A stretch of DNA of 39,317 nucleotides. It comes from Fredricksoniimonas sp964643325. Its GTDB lineage: Bacteria > Omnitrophota > Gorgyraeia > Zapsychrales > Fredricksoniimonadaceae. Every line of letters begins with the position of its first letter. Position 1 is the first letter of the stretch. The translations under genes and the position numbers were made by a program. The stretch covers positions 1 through 39,317 of the forward strand of contig CAZXSE010000012.1 in NCBI GenBank assembly GCA_964643325.1. The letters run 5' to 3'. A model generated the notes under the pieces. It searched no databases and was not told the origin of the DNA. It worked only from the letters and a program-made list of their open reading frames with translations. Below are positions 1 through 7,253 of the stretch, one piece after another.

Positions 1-34
1 GCCCGCGCCCGGTGTAAAAATATAAAGATTAGAA

Positions 35-64
35 TTGCTTTCTGTGTTGCCGAGGGAGTAGAAT
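35..64 (+). promoter_or_regulatory. candidate sigma70-type promoter for corA operon
   Basis: TTGCTT (35-40) and TAGAAT (59-64) are separated by 18 nt, upstream of the first gene. The -10 lies inside a perfect 14-bp palindrome, TAGAATGCATTCTA (59-72), which could be an operator or chance. An AAAAGG ribosome site lies 8 nt before the ATG at 118. Sequence inspection only. Confidence 0.4.
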
Positions 65-117
65 GCATTCTAGCCTGAAGGCATGGGCGGCATTTCCCCC
101 GGATAAAAGGTGTTGTT

Positions 118-1038
118 ATGTTGAGAAAATACCAGATCACTGACGGCAAGATGGTCGAGACCGCATCGCTGGAAGACGCCAAGGTCTTCGTGTATGTCAA
201 CCCGGACGAGACGGAAAAGAACTACCTGATCAATACGCTTCTTCTGGACGAACACACGATGAACTCTTCGCTGGACCCCGACGAGCTTGGGCGCCTTGAA
301 TTTGAGACGAACCACATCGCCGTGATCTTCAAGAAGCCGCGCCGTTACACGTCCCTGGATAATTTTCTCTTTAAAGTTTCTTCGGTCGGCATCTTCCTGT
401 TCACGGAAAGAATGGTGGTCGTTGCCGAGGAGGATTTCCTTTTTGAGGGAAGGATCTTCTCAAAACTCCGTTCCCTGCAGGATGTTTTCTTTAAGGTCAT
501 CTTCAGTTTTATCCGTCATTTTGAAGAGCACCTTGTTGTTATCCATAAAGTATCGGACGAGCTTGAGATCGAGATCAACAAATCCATGTCGAACAAGAAC
601 CTCATCAACATGTTCAACCTGGAAAAAAGCCTTGTCTATTACCTGAACGCGATCACATCCAACGGCAAGACCATCGAAAAGCTGAAAATGAACTCGGCAA
701 AGATCGGTTTTCCCCAGGAGGCGGGGGAGTTCCTTGAAGATGTGATCATCGAGAACGCCCAATGCCATGAGCAGGCGAACACTTATTCGCAGGTGCTTTC
801 AAGCCTGATGGACGCGCGCGCGTCCATCGTCAGCAACAATCTCAATATCCGCATTAAGATGCTGACAATACTCTCACTGTGCATCATGCTGCCGACATTT
901 ATTGTCAGCCTTTTTTCGATGAATATGCCGCTTCCGCTGCCGCATTCCCAGACGCTGATCCCATTCTGGACCGTTGTCATGCTGGCGCTCGCGTCGGTTG
1001 TGATCATCCTGATAACATGGCGGATGCGTAAATGGTAA
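118..1038 (+). CDS. CorA-family divalent cation channel/transporter
   Basis: A 306-residue protein with the CorA layout: a soluble N-terminal domain of about 240 residues rich in charged and helical sequence, then two C-terminal membrane helices (about 243-268 and 280-301) and a basic tail. CorA proteins form pentameric channels for Mg2+ or Co2+, with a GMN motif after the first helix acting as the selectivity filter. Here the equivalent position reads FSMNMPLP, so the Gly is replaced by Ser. Altered GMN motifs occur in divergent CorA/ZntB-type relatives, so the cation is uncertain. The start is supported by AAAAGG 8 nt upstream. The gene overlaps or abuts a PilZ-like gene and appears to head a three-gene operon. 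The family call is strong; the substrate is not known. Confidence 0.88.
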   Translation: MLRKYQITDGKMVETASLEDAKVFVYVNPDETEKNYLINTLLLDEHTMNSSLDPDELGRLEFETNHIAVIFKKPRRYTSLDNFLFKVSSVGIFLFTERMVVVAEEDFLFEGRIFSKLRSLQDVFFKVIFSFIRHFEEHLVVIHKVSDELEIEINKSMSNKNLINMFNLEKSLVYYLNAITSNGKTIEKLKMNSAKIGFPQEAGEFLEDVIIENAQCHEQANTYSQVLSSLMDARASIVSNNLNIRIKMLTILSLCIMLPTFIVSLFSMNMPLPLPHSQTLIPFWTVVMLALASVVIILITWRMRKW

Positions 1039-1052
1039 AAGAGGCCATGAAC

Positions 1053-1388
1053 ATGACTTTTGGTACCGGATCGCAGGAGCAGCGCAATGAAGCCCGCGTC
1101 GCGGTCAACCTGCCCATGACGATCAGCGTCGGATCCCAGTTGACCGTGCAGGCGAGACTCAAGGATATTTCTTTAAAGAGTGCTTTTGTTACGATCAAGC
1201 ACAGTGTTTTTCTTGAACCTAATGATCAGATCGGTTTCGCCATCCAGTGTTCCAATGAAGATGGTGATGTCATTGAAGGAGTGGCGCGTATTTCCCGCAT
1301 TGTCCCCGGCGAAGGGTTCGCCATTTATTTTATTGATATCAATTCCGCAGCGACATCCCGGCTCAAGAAGCTTCTCAACGGCCAATGA
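1053..1388 (+). CDS. PilZ-like domain protein
   Basis: A small soluble protein, 111 residues from the ATG at 1053 or 118 from the ATG at 1032. I prefer 1053 because AAAAGAGG (1037-1044) sits 8 nt before it; the longer form overlaps the corA stop. PilZ domains bind cyclic di-GMP through an RxxxR motif and a D/NxSxxG motif. Here RNEAR and, about 30 residues later, DISLKSA can be seen, followed by beta-strand-like sequence (GVARISRIVPGEGFAIYFI). The Gly of the second motif is Ala, so c-di-GMP binding is possible but not certain. Its stop codon overlaps the start of the methyltransferase gene (ATGA). Confidence 0.6.
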   Translation: MTFGTGSQEQRNEARVAVNLPMTISVGSQLTVQARLKDISLKSAFVTIKHSVFLEPNDQIGFAIQCSNEDGDVIEGVARISRIVPGEGFAIYFIDINSAATSRLKKLLNGQ

Positions 1389-2179
1389 AAGCTCCTGCAA
1401 AGGCCGGATCACGCACAACGATGAATAAGGGTTACTGGGACGCCATGGCGCATTGCTATGAGGACGAGATCATGAGCGTCTTCCATGCCGATGCCAAAGG
1501 GCTTATCAGAAAGAGGATATCACGCATTGCCTCGCCGAAACACGCGGTCGCGGATATTGGCTGCGGGATCGGTCATTTTCTGGCATTCCTGTCAGGGAAG
1601 TTCGGGAGGGTTTACGCTAATGATATTTCGCCGGAATTGCTCCGGCGCGCGCGCGAGGATCATGCCTGGCGCGGGAACATTACATTCCTGGGTGGCGATA
1701 TCAGCGCCGCCTTCAAAAAGATACCCAAGGTTGAGTGCGCTGTCAGTGTTAATTCGCTCATATCTTCATCCGCGGCTGTCAGGATCGCCATGCTTAAGGC
1801 TATTGCGGCATGCCTTAAGCCGGGAGGGCATCTGATCCTTGTGGTGCCGTCCCTGGAATCGTCCTTATTTGTGGACATGCGCTTTTTCCAGTGGAGATGC
1901 CGTAATGGCATGCAGCCTTCAAGAGCCTTAAAGACGGTATATCCCGGCAACCCTGCGGAAGACAATAAAGCGCGTCAGGGGATACTGTCCATTGACGGGG
2001 TCATGACCAAGCATTATATAAAAGAAGAGCTCGAGGCTCTTTTGGCTGACGCCGGGATGCAGATGACCGAGGCCCTTAAGATCGAGTATGGCTGGGATTC
2101 CGAGTTCTCCCATCCGCCGTCCTGGATGAAGGGGCCGTACCCGTGGGACTGGTTTGTCACAGCCCGAAAAAGAGCCTAG
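1385..2179 (+). CDS. class I SAM-dependent methyltransferase
   Basis: A 264-residue protein with a Rossmann-type methyltransferase core. Motif I is VADIGCGIGHF (about residues 56-66), followed by an acidic strand end (VYANDISPE) for the SAM ribose. A post-motif region reads LKPGGHLILVVPS. The C-terminal part (PSWMKGPYPWDWFVTARK) is Trp/Pro-rich and may shape the substrate site. The substrate cannot be told from sequence. The ATG at 1385 overlaps the upstream stop in ATGA; an alternative start at 1421 would remove 12 poorly structured residues. It is the last gene before the ech operon. Confidence 0.8.
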   Translation: MKAPAKAGSRTTMNKGYWDAMAHCYEDEIMSVFHADAKGLIRKRISRIASPKHAVADIGCGIGHFLAFLSGKFGRVYANDISPELLRRAREDHAWRGNITFLGGDISAAFKKIPKVECAVSVNSLISSSAAVRIAMLKAIAACLKPGGHLILVVPSLESSLFVDMRFFQWRCRNGMQPSRALKTVYPGNPAEDNKARQGILSIDGVMTKHYIKEELEALLADAGMQMTEALKIEYGWDSEFSHPPSWMKGPYPWDWFVTARKRA

Positions 2180-2224
2180 CCCCGGATTTCTTTAAAAATC
2201 GCTTTTCTTTAATACCTTGCGGCG

Positions 2225-2230
2225 TATAAT
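2225..2230 (+). promoter_or_regulatory. -10 box of ech operon
   Basis: A perfect TATAAT lies only 11 nt before the echA ATG (2242). A start of transcription about 7 nt downstream would leave a leader of about 4-5 nt with no ribosome site, so translation may be leaderless. No good -35 box is visible; a short T-rich stretch (2203-2210) lies in its place. Confidence 0.55.
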
Positions 2231-2241
2231 AAAAAAATTAT

Positions 2242-4143
2242 ATGGTCACTTCTTTACTTGTATTCCTCATTCTTTTCCCGCTGGCAGTAGCCGCCATCCT
2301 GATGTTCGTCCGCCAGGAGAGGGTGTTCCCGGTCATTGTTTATCCGGCTGCCGCTATCCTGATCGCAGGGTCATGCCTTCTTCTTAAGGTACACGCGGGC
2401 GGGGCTCTGGCCCTGGTGCACCTGAACGCGCCGTGGGCAGGAACGCTCATGTTCTGGCTCGAGCTCGGCATTGCGGCATGGCTTCTTTTCCTGACGATCA
2501 AACAAAAAGATACTTTTGTAAGCGCCCTGGTCATTATCCAGTCGATCCTTCTGGTCTGGTTCCATTTTGGTCCGGGGCATCATGTGCAAGAGGGGGCGCC
2601 TCTTTTTATCGATCTCTTTGCCGTGATCCTTGGGCTCATCATCGGCATTATCGGCACGCTGATCGCGGTTTTTGCCGTGGATTACATGAAAGACATGCAC
2701 CATCACGCGCCGTATCTGTCAGATAAAAGAACGGTTTTCTTTGGGACCATCTTCCTTTTTCTGTCAGCCATGTTCGGTGTCTGCTTTTCCAATGATCTGT
2801 CCTGGATGTTCTTTTTCTGGGAGATCACGACTGTTTGTTCATTCCTCATGATCCGTTACAAGAAGGATGTCGTATCTGTCCGTAATGCATTCTGGGCCCT
2901 GCGCTGGAATCTTTTAGGGGGGATAGGGTTCCTGGCAGGCTTGTGCGCCCTGGCGTCATGCCAGCAGACATTAAGCCTTGATAAGCTTCTTGCAGCGCCT
3001 AAAGCCGCTGTTCTTTTGCCGGTGGCGCTTATCAGTTTTGCGGGGCTTACCAAGTCGGCTCAATTGCCGTTCTCGTCGTGGCTGGTGGGGGCCATGGTCG
3101 CGCCGACACCCGTCTCAGCCCTGCTGCATTCCAGCACCATGGTCAAGGCGGGTGTTTATATCGTCCTGCGTTTTGCCACAACGCTTGAAGGCACCATGCT
3201 CGGGACCCTGATCGCCTTCATTGGGCTCATCACGTTCCTTTTCGGGTCATTTATTTGCATCAGTCAGAGCGATGCCAAGAAGGTGCTGGCATATTCGACC
3301 ATCGCCAACCTGGGCCTTGTTATCCTTTGCGCGGGGATCGGTTCTTATGAGGCTGTGTGGGCGGGTATTCTTTTGATCGTTTTTCATGCAGTATCAAAAG
3401 GCCTCTTGTTCTTGTGTGTCGGCTCCATTCAGCACAAGATCATGAGCCGTTCTATCGAGGATATGCCCGGACTTGTCATCCGCCTGCCGCGGCTGGCGCT
3501 AATGCTTGAGATCGGCATTGCAGGGATGTTCCTTGCGCCCTTTGGCATGCTGATCAGCAAGTGGGCTGTCCTTCGGGCCATTGTTGACTTCAATCCGTTC
3601 TTTGCCGTCTTCCTTATTTATGGCAGCGCGGCAACGCTCTTTTTCTGGGTCAAATGGCTGGGCAAGATCATTATTGTGGAGAAGGGGTACGAGAATATCG
3701 AGAAAGGCATATCCGCCGGGCAGATGATCCCTATGGGGATATTGGCTGTCATGACGGTCGGGATCTGCGCCTTCTTTTCGCCGTTCGCGCACGCGTTCAT
3801 TGAACCTTATATCATGGCGCTTTACAACAAGGTCATGACCCTGGGCGCCGGCAACATGACGATCATGCTCATCATGCTGGGCCTGGTCGGGCTTTTCCCG
3901 CTGGCTTTCCTGAAACAGACCAAGGGCTTGAAGGAAAAAGATCCCTATCTTGGCGGCGCGAATACAGTGCAGGACGGGCAGAAGTTCATCGATTCTTTGG
4001 GTGCGCCTCACGCGATGGGCATGAAGAATTTTTATATGGCTGATATATTCTCTGAAGAGGGGCTCATGCGCCTGGGTGTTATTATCACCTCCGCGTTCCT
4101 GGCGGGAATGATCATTGTGGGAGGCATGTCATGTCTTGGATGA
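2242..4143 (+). CDS. echA: energy-converting [NiFe] hydrogenase antiporter-like subunit EchA
   Basis: A 633-residue, highly hydrophobic membrane protein of the NuoL/MrpA proton-antiporter family. Visible landmarks are the glutamate-bearing helix FFFWEITTVCSFLMI, the Lys-containing helix after GLTKSAQLPFSSWLVGAMVAPTPVSA (the family signature, given here in part), HSSTMVKAG and DAKKVLAYST. Length and the C-terminal extra segment (GLKEKDPYLGGAN) fit EchA rather than NuoL of full complex I. In Ech it would conduct H+ or Na+ driven by electron flow from ferredoxin to H2. It is the first gene of a six-gene unit in the canonical echABCDEF order, and its stop overlaps the echB start by 13 nt. Confidence 0.9.
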   Translation: MVTSLLVFLILFPLAVAAILMFVRQERVFPVIVYPAAAILIAGSCLLLKVHAGGALALVHLNAPWAGTLMFWLELGIAAWLLFLTIKQKDTFVSALVIIQSILLVWFHFGPGHHVQEGAPLFIDLFAVILGLIIGIIGTLIAVFAVDYMKDMHHHAPYLSDKRTVFFGTIFLFLSAMFGVCFSNDLSWMFFFWEITTVCSFLMIRYKKDVVSVRNAFWALRWNLLGGIGFLAGLCALASCQQTLSLDKLLAAPKAAVLLPVALISFAGLTKSAQLPFSSWLVGAMVAPTPVSALLHSSTMVKAGVYIVLRFATTLEGTMLGTLIAFIGLITFLFGSFICISQSDAKKVLAYSTIANLGLVILCAGIGSYEAVWAGILLIVFHAVSKGLLFLCVGSIQHKIMSRSIEDMPGLVIRLPRLALMLEIGIAGMFLAPFGMLISKWAVLRAIVDFNPFFAVFLIYGSAATLFFWVKWLGKIIIVEKGYENIEKGISAGQMIPMGILAVMTVGICAFFSPFAHAFIEPYIMALYNKVMTLGAGNMTIMLIMLGLVGLFPLAFLKQTKGLKEKDPYLGGANTVQDGQKFIDSLGAPHAMGMKNFYMADIFSEEGLMRLGVIITSAFLAGMIIVGGMSCLG

Positions 4144-4982
4144 CCGGTCTCCTCTTTGTAGTATTTGCGCCTTTTATCGGCGGGCTTATTTCCGGACTTG
4201 ACCGAAAGATCACAGCCCGCATCCAGGGCCGCATTGGGCCGCCCATCCTGCAGCCTTTCTACGACGTAGGCAAGCTTTTGCAAAAAGAGCATCTGGTTGT
4301 CCGCAAGACGCAACGGCTTTACATGGAGTTCTTCACGATCTTTACGATCTTTACGGGCGCGTTGTTCTTCTCGGGTGGGGACCTGCTGCTGGTGATATTT
4401 GCCCTGACCATTGCGGGTGTTTTCTTTGTTCTTGGCGGCTACAAGGCCAGCTCTCCTTACAGTTTTATTGGAGCACAGCGCGAGATCATCCAGATGATGT
4501 CCTATGAGCCGGCCCTGATGATGGCGGCGGTGGCGATGTACATGATCACCGGAAGTTTTCAGGTAAGCACGATCGCGGCACACCCGCAGGCGCTGATCTT
4601 CCAGCTTCCGGGCATATTCCTGGCATTCTTCTTCATTCTGCCGATCAAGTTCCGCAAGTCGCCGTTCGACCTGGCAACATCGCATCACGCGCACCAGGAG
4701 CTTGTTAAGGGCATCACGACCGAGTTCTCTGGCAGGACGCTAGCGCTGATCGAGATCGCGCACTGGTATGAATATGTTTTTGTGCTGGGGATCGGCTATC
4801 TGTTCTTTACCGCGAATGTCCTCGTCGGGCTTCTTATGACATTCGTTATCTTTGAACTTGTCCTGCTGGTCGATAATACCACGGCGCGCGTGCGTTGGCA
4901 GGCAATGCTGGGTTCATGCTGGATCGCGGCCCTGGTAGCGGGCGGCGCGAATATCCTTTATCTGATGTTGAGAGGGCATTGA
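4131..4982 (+). CDS. echB: Ech hydrogenase membrane anchor subunit EchB (NuoH-like)
   Basis: A 283-residue membrane protein homologous to NuoH/Nqo8, the subunit that links the soluble arm to the ion-pumping part. Family landmarks visible are GRIGPPILQPFYDVGKL near residue 30, the conserved cytoplasmic loop REIIQMMSYEPALM, and KFRKSPFDLATSHHAHQELVKG near residue 185, which carries conserved acidic and basic residues. GGAGG-like sequence (4119-4124) precedes the start by about 7 nt. It overlaps echA and is followed one base later by echC. Confidence 0.92.
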   Translation: MSWMTGLLFVVFAPFIGGLISGLDRKITARIQGRIGPPILQPFYDVGKLLQKEHLVVRKTQRLYMEFFTIFTIFTGALFFSGGDLLLVIFALTIAGVFFVLGGYKASSPYSFIGAQREIIQMMSYEPALMMAAVAMYMITGSFQVSTIAAHPQALIFQLPGIFLAFFFILPIKFRKSPFDLATSHHAHQELVKGITTEFSGRTLALIEIAHWYEYVFVLGIGYLFFTANVLVGLLMTFVIFELVLLVDNTTARVRWQAMLGSCWIAALVAGGANILYLMLRGH

Positions 4983-4983
4983 C

Positions 4984-5424
4984 ATGGGGATGTTATCACG
5001 CTCACCATGGATCATCCATTATGACGGCACAAGCTGCAACGGCTGCGACATCGAGGTTCTGGCCGCGCTCATGCCGCGCTTTGACGTCGAGCGTTTTGGC
5101 GTTATCAATACAGGCAACCCCAAACACGCGGACATCCTGCTATTAACAGGCTCTGTCAACGAGCAGAACAAGCAGGTCGTTCGCAATATTTACGAACAAA
5201 TGCCTGAGCCCAAGGTTGTTATTGCAGTCGGGGTGTGCGCCACCTCCGGCGGGATATTCAGGGATTGCTATAATGTTTCAGGCGGCGCCGATAAAGTGGT
5301 GCCCGTGGATGTTTATGCGCCGGGATGCGCGATCAGACCTGAAGCGCTTATCGACGCGGTCGTTAAAGCTGTTGGCATTCTTGAGGAAAAACGGGCACGG
5401 GCGCAGGCCGCAGTGCAAGGATAA
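4984..5424 (+). CDS. echC: Ech hydrogenase small subunit EchC (NuoB-like)
   Basis: A 146-residue iron-sulfur subunit that would carry the proximal [4Fe-4S] cluster next to the NiFe site. The four expected ligands are visible: Cys18 and Cys21 in TSCNGCD, one in GVCATSGG and one in YAPGCAIRP. There is no Tat signal or long C-terminal extension, as expected for membrane-bound group 4 hydrogenases, which face the cytoplasm. The start at 4984 is preceded by GAGAGG. It lies between echB and echD with very short gaps. Confidence 0.93.
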   Translation: MGMLSRSPWIIHYDGTSCNGCDIEVLAALMPRFDVERFGVINTGNPKHADILLLTGSVNEQNKQVVRNIYEQMPEPKVVIAVGVCATSGGIFRDCYNVSGGADKVVPVDVYAPGCAIRPEALIDAVVKAVGILEEKRARAQAAVQG

Positions 5425-5432
5425 GAAAGACC

Positions 5433-5813
5433 ATGGAACAACAGACCATTACAGATGTCACGTTGGGAGATCTTCTGGCCCGGGTGCAGGCCATGAAAGA
5501 CGCGGGCGCGCGCCTGGTGCAGATATGCGCAACACGCCTGCCGGAGTGCGTTCAGCTCCAGTATTCTTTTGACAAGGATTTTGCGTTCTCAAGCATGCGC
5601 TTGACCTTATCCGGCGACGGGAAGGATGTCAAAGTCCCGAGCATGACGCCGGTGTATTTTAACGCGTTCCATTACGAGAACGAGATCCATGACCTTTTTG
5701 GCATCAATATCGAAGGCAATCTGGTGGATTACAAAGGGAACTTCTATCGCACGGCCGTCAAGTCAGCATTCAATTGCGCCAAGCCGCCGGCAGCGGGAGA
5801 GGCGGGCGTATGA
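5433..5813 (+). CDS. echD: Ech hydrogenase subunit EchD (NuoC-like)
   Basis: A 126-residue protein matching the short NuoC/30-kDa-type subunit of Ech. The diagnostic region is the C-terminal stretch FHYENEIHDLFGINIEGN, like the HYHDLFG signature of the family. The N-terminal part is variable, as is usual for EchD. It has no cofactor ligands and structurally supports the catalytic module. The gene begins 8 nt after echC, and its TGA overlaps the echE ATG (ATGA at 5810-5813). Confidence 0.87.
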   Translation: MEQQTITDVTLGDLLARVQAMKDAGARLVQICATRLPECVQLQYSFDKDFAFSSMRLTLSGDGKDVKVPSMTPVYFNAFHYENEIHDLFGINIEGNLVDYKGNFYRTAVKSAFNCAKPPAAGEAGV

Positions 5814-6889
5814 GCACACGGACGATCATTCCTTTTGGCCCCCAGCATCCGGTTCTTCCCGAGCCCATCCATCTTGATCTTGTGGTCGAGGACGAGAAGG
5901 TTGTTACCGCGATACCCTCCATCGGATTCATTCACCGCGGCCTCGAAAAGCTGGTCGAGCGCAAGGATTACGTCGAGTTCACCTATGTTGCCGAGCGTAT
6001 CTGCGGCATCTGCAGTTTTATTCACGGATTAACTTATTGCCAGGGGATCGAGACACTGATGAAGGTCGAGGTCCCGGAGCGCGCCCAGTACTTGCGTGTT
6101 ATCTGGTCCGAACTTTCAAGGGTCCACAGCCATCTTCTGTGGCTGGGACTTACCGCCGACAGTTTTGGTTACGAGAATCTTTTTATGCGCTCCTGGCAGC
6201 TGCGCGAAAAAGTGCTGGATATCATTGAAGAGACCACGGGCGGCCGTGTTATTTTTGGCTCCGCCAAGATCGGCGGAGTGCGCCGGGATATCGCACCGGA
6301 TGCGCTTGCCGGCATTATCAAGCGCCTGCGCAGCTATCACCGCGAGATGAAAGAGATCGGGAATGCTTTTCTTAACGATACCACGGTCCAGTCGCGCATG
6401 AAAGGGATTGGCATCCTTTCCAAAGATGATGCCCGCGGCCTTGGCGCTGTCGGCCCCATGTTAAGAGGCAGCGGCATTGCCATGGATATCCGCACGCTTG
6501 GCGCCGGCGCTTATGCAAAGGTCGGGTTTGAGCCTGTTGTTGAGGGCGGCGGGGATTGCTACGCGCGCTGTAAGGTGCGCATCCGTGAAATAGACCAGTC
6601 CATTGCCATTATCGAGGCATGCGCCGGCATGATCAAGGAAGGGCCTATTGATGTGAAGGTTGTTGGAAATCCGTCGGGAGAATACTTTGCCAGGGCTGAA
6701 CAGCCGCGCGGTGAGGTTATTTATTACGTCAAATCCAATGGCACGAAGTTCCTGGAACGGTTGCGCGTGCGCACGCCCACCTTTGCCAATATCCCGCCTT
6801 TATTGAAGGCGCTGGAAGGCTGTCAGCTTGCGGACGTACCCGTGATCGTCCTGACCATTGACCCGTGCATCAGCTGCGCGGAAAGATAA
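5810..6889 (+). CDS. echE: [NiFe] hydrogenase large subunit EchE
   Basis: A 359-residue catalytic subunit of a group 4 [NiFe] hydrogenase. Both nickel-binding CxxC motifs are intact: RICGIC (Cys65, Cys68) and the C-terminal DPCISC (Cys353, Cys356). This separates it from NuoD/FpoD, which lack these cysteines. The start ATG at 5810 gives MSTRTIIPFGPQHP, the expected family N-terminus, and is preceded by GGGAGAGG. The protein stops three residues after the last Cys (AER, then stop), so there is no C-terminal peptide to be removed by a maturation endopeptidase. I recall the same absence in Methanosarcina EchE and CooH. Confidence 0.95.
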   Translation: MSTRTIIPFGPQHPVLPEPIHLDLVVEDEKVVTAIPSIGFIHRGLEKLVERKDYVEFTYVAERICGICSFIHGLTYCQGIETLMKVEVPERAQYLRVIWSELSRVHSHLLWLGLTADSFGYENLFMRSWQLREKVLDIIEETTGGRVIFGSAKIGGVRRDIAPDALAGIIKRLRSYHREMKEIGNAFLNDTTVQSRMKGIGILSKDDARGLGAVGPMLRGSGIAMDIRTLGAGAYAKVGFEPVVEGGGDCYARCKVRIREIDQSIAIIEACAGMIKEGPIDVKVVGNPSGEYFARAEQPRGEVIYYVKSNGTKFLERLRVRTPTFANIPPLLKALEGCQLADVPVIVLTIDPCISCAER

Positions 6890-6895
6890 GGAATT

Positions 6896-7234
6896 ATGGC
6901 ATTCTTTAACATGACCAATAATGTCATCAAGAACATCTTGAGCGCGCCGGTCACGGAGCGTTATCCTTTTGTTCCCAAGGAATATCCCGCGGGCGCCCGC
7001 GGCAAGGTATCCATCGATATCGACAAGTGTATCTTCTGCGGCATTTGCCAACGCAAGTGCCCGACGGCCGCGATCAATGTTGACAAGGCCGCCAAGGCGT
7101 GGGCGATCGACCGCTTAGGGTGCATCTCCTGTAACAGTTGTGTCGATGTCTGTCCCAAAAAGTGTCTTGCTTTGGACAAGAAATATTCCCCTTGTTCAAC
7201 GGGGCCTTCGAAAGACACCTTCACAGCATCATAA
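6896..7234 (+). CDS. echF: Ech hydrogenase polyferredoxin subunit EchF (NuoI-like)
   Basis: A 112-residue iron-sulfur protein with two ferredoxin-type [4Fe-4S] motifs, CIFCGICQRKCP (about residues 44-55) and CISCNSCVDVCP (about 76-87), as in EchF/NuoI. It would pass electrons from reduced ferredoxin to the EchC cluster. It begins 6 nt after echE and completes the echABCDEF set. A second open frame overlaps its 3' end, but the next true gene starts at 7254. Confidence 0.92.
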   Translation: MAFFNMTNNVIKNILSAPVTERYPFVPKEYPAGARGKVSIDIDKCIFCGICQRKCPTAAINVDKAAKAWAIDRLGCISCNSCVDVCPKKCLALDKKYSPCSTGPSKDTFTAS

Positions 7235-7253
7235 AGGGTCCACACACCCTGCC

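Noticed and set aside
2242..7234. Reading the membrane complex as respiratory complex I
   Set aside because: The large subunit has both nickel-binding CxxC motifs, and NuoA, J, K, M, N, E, F and G are absent; six subunits in ech order fit an Ech hydrogenase.
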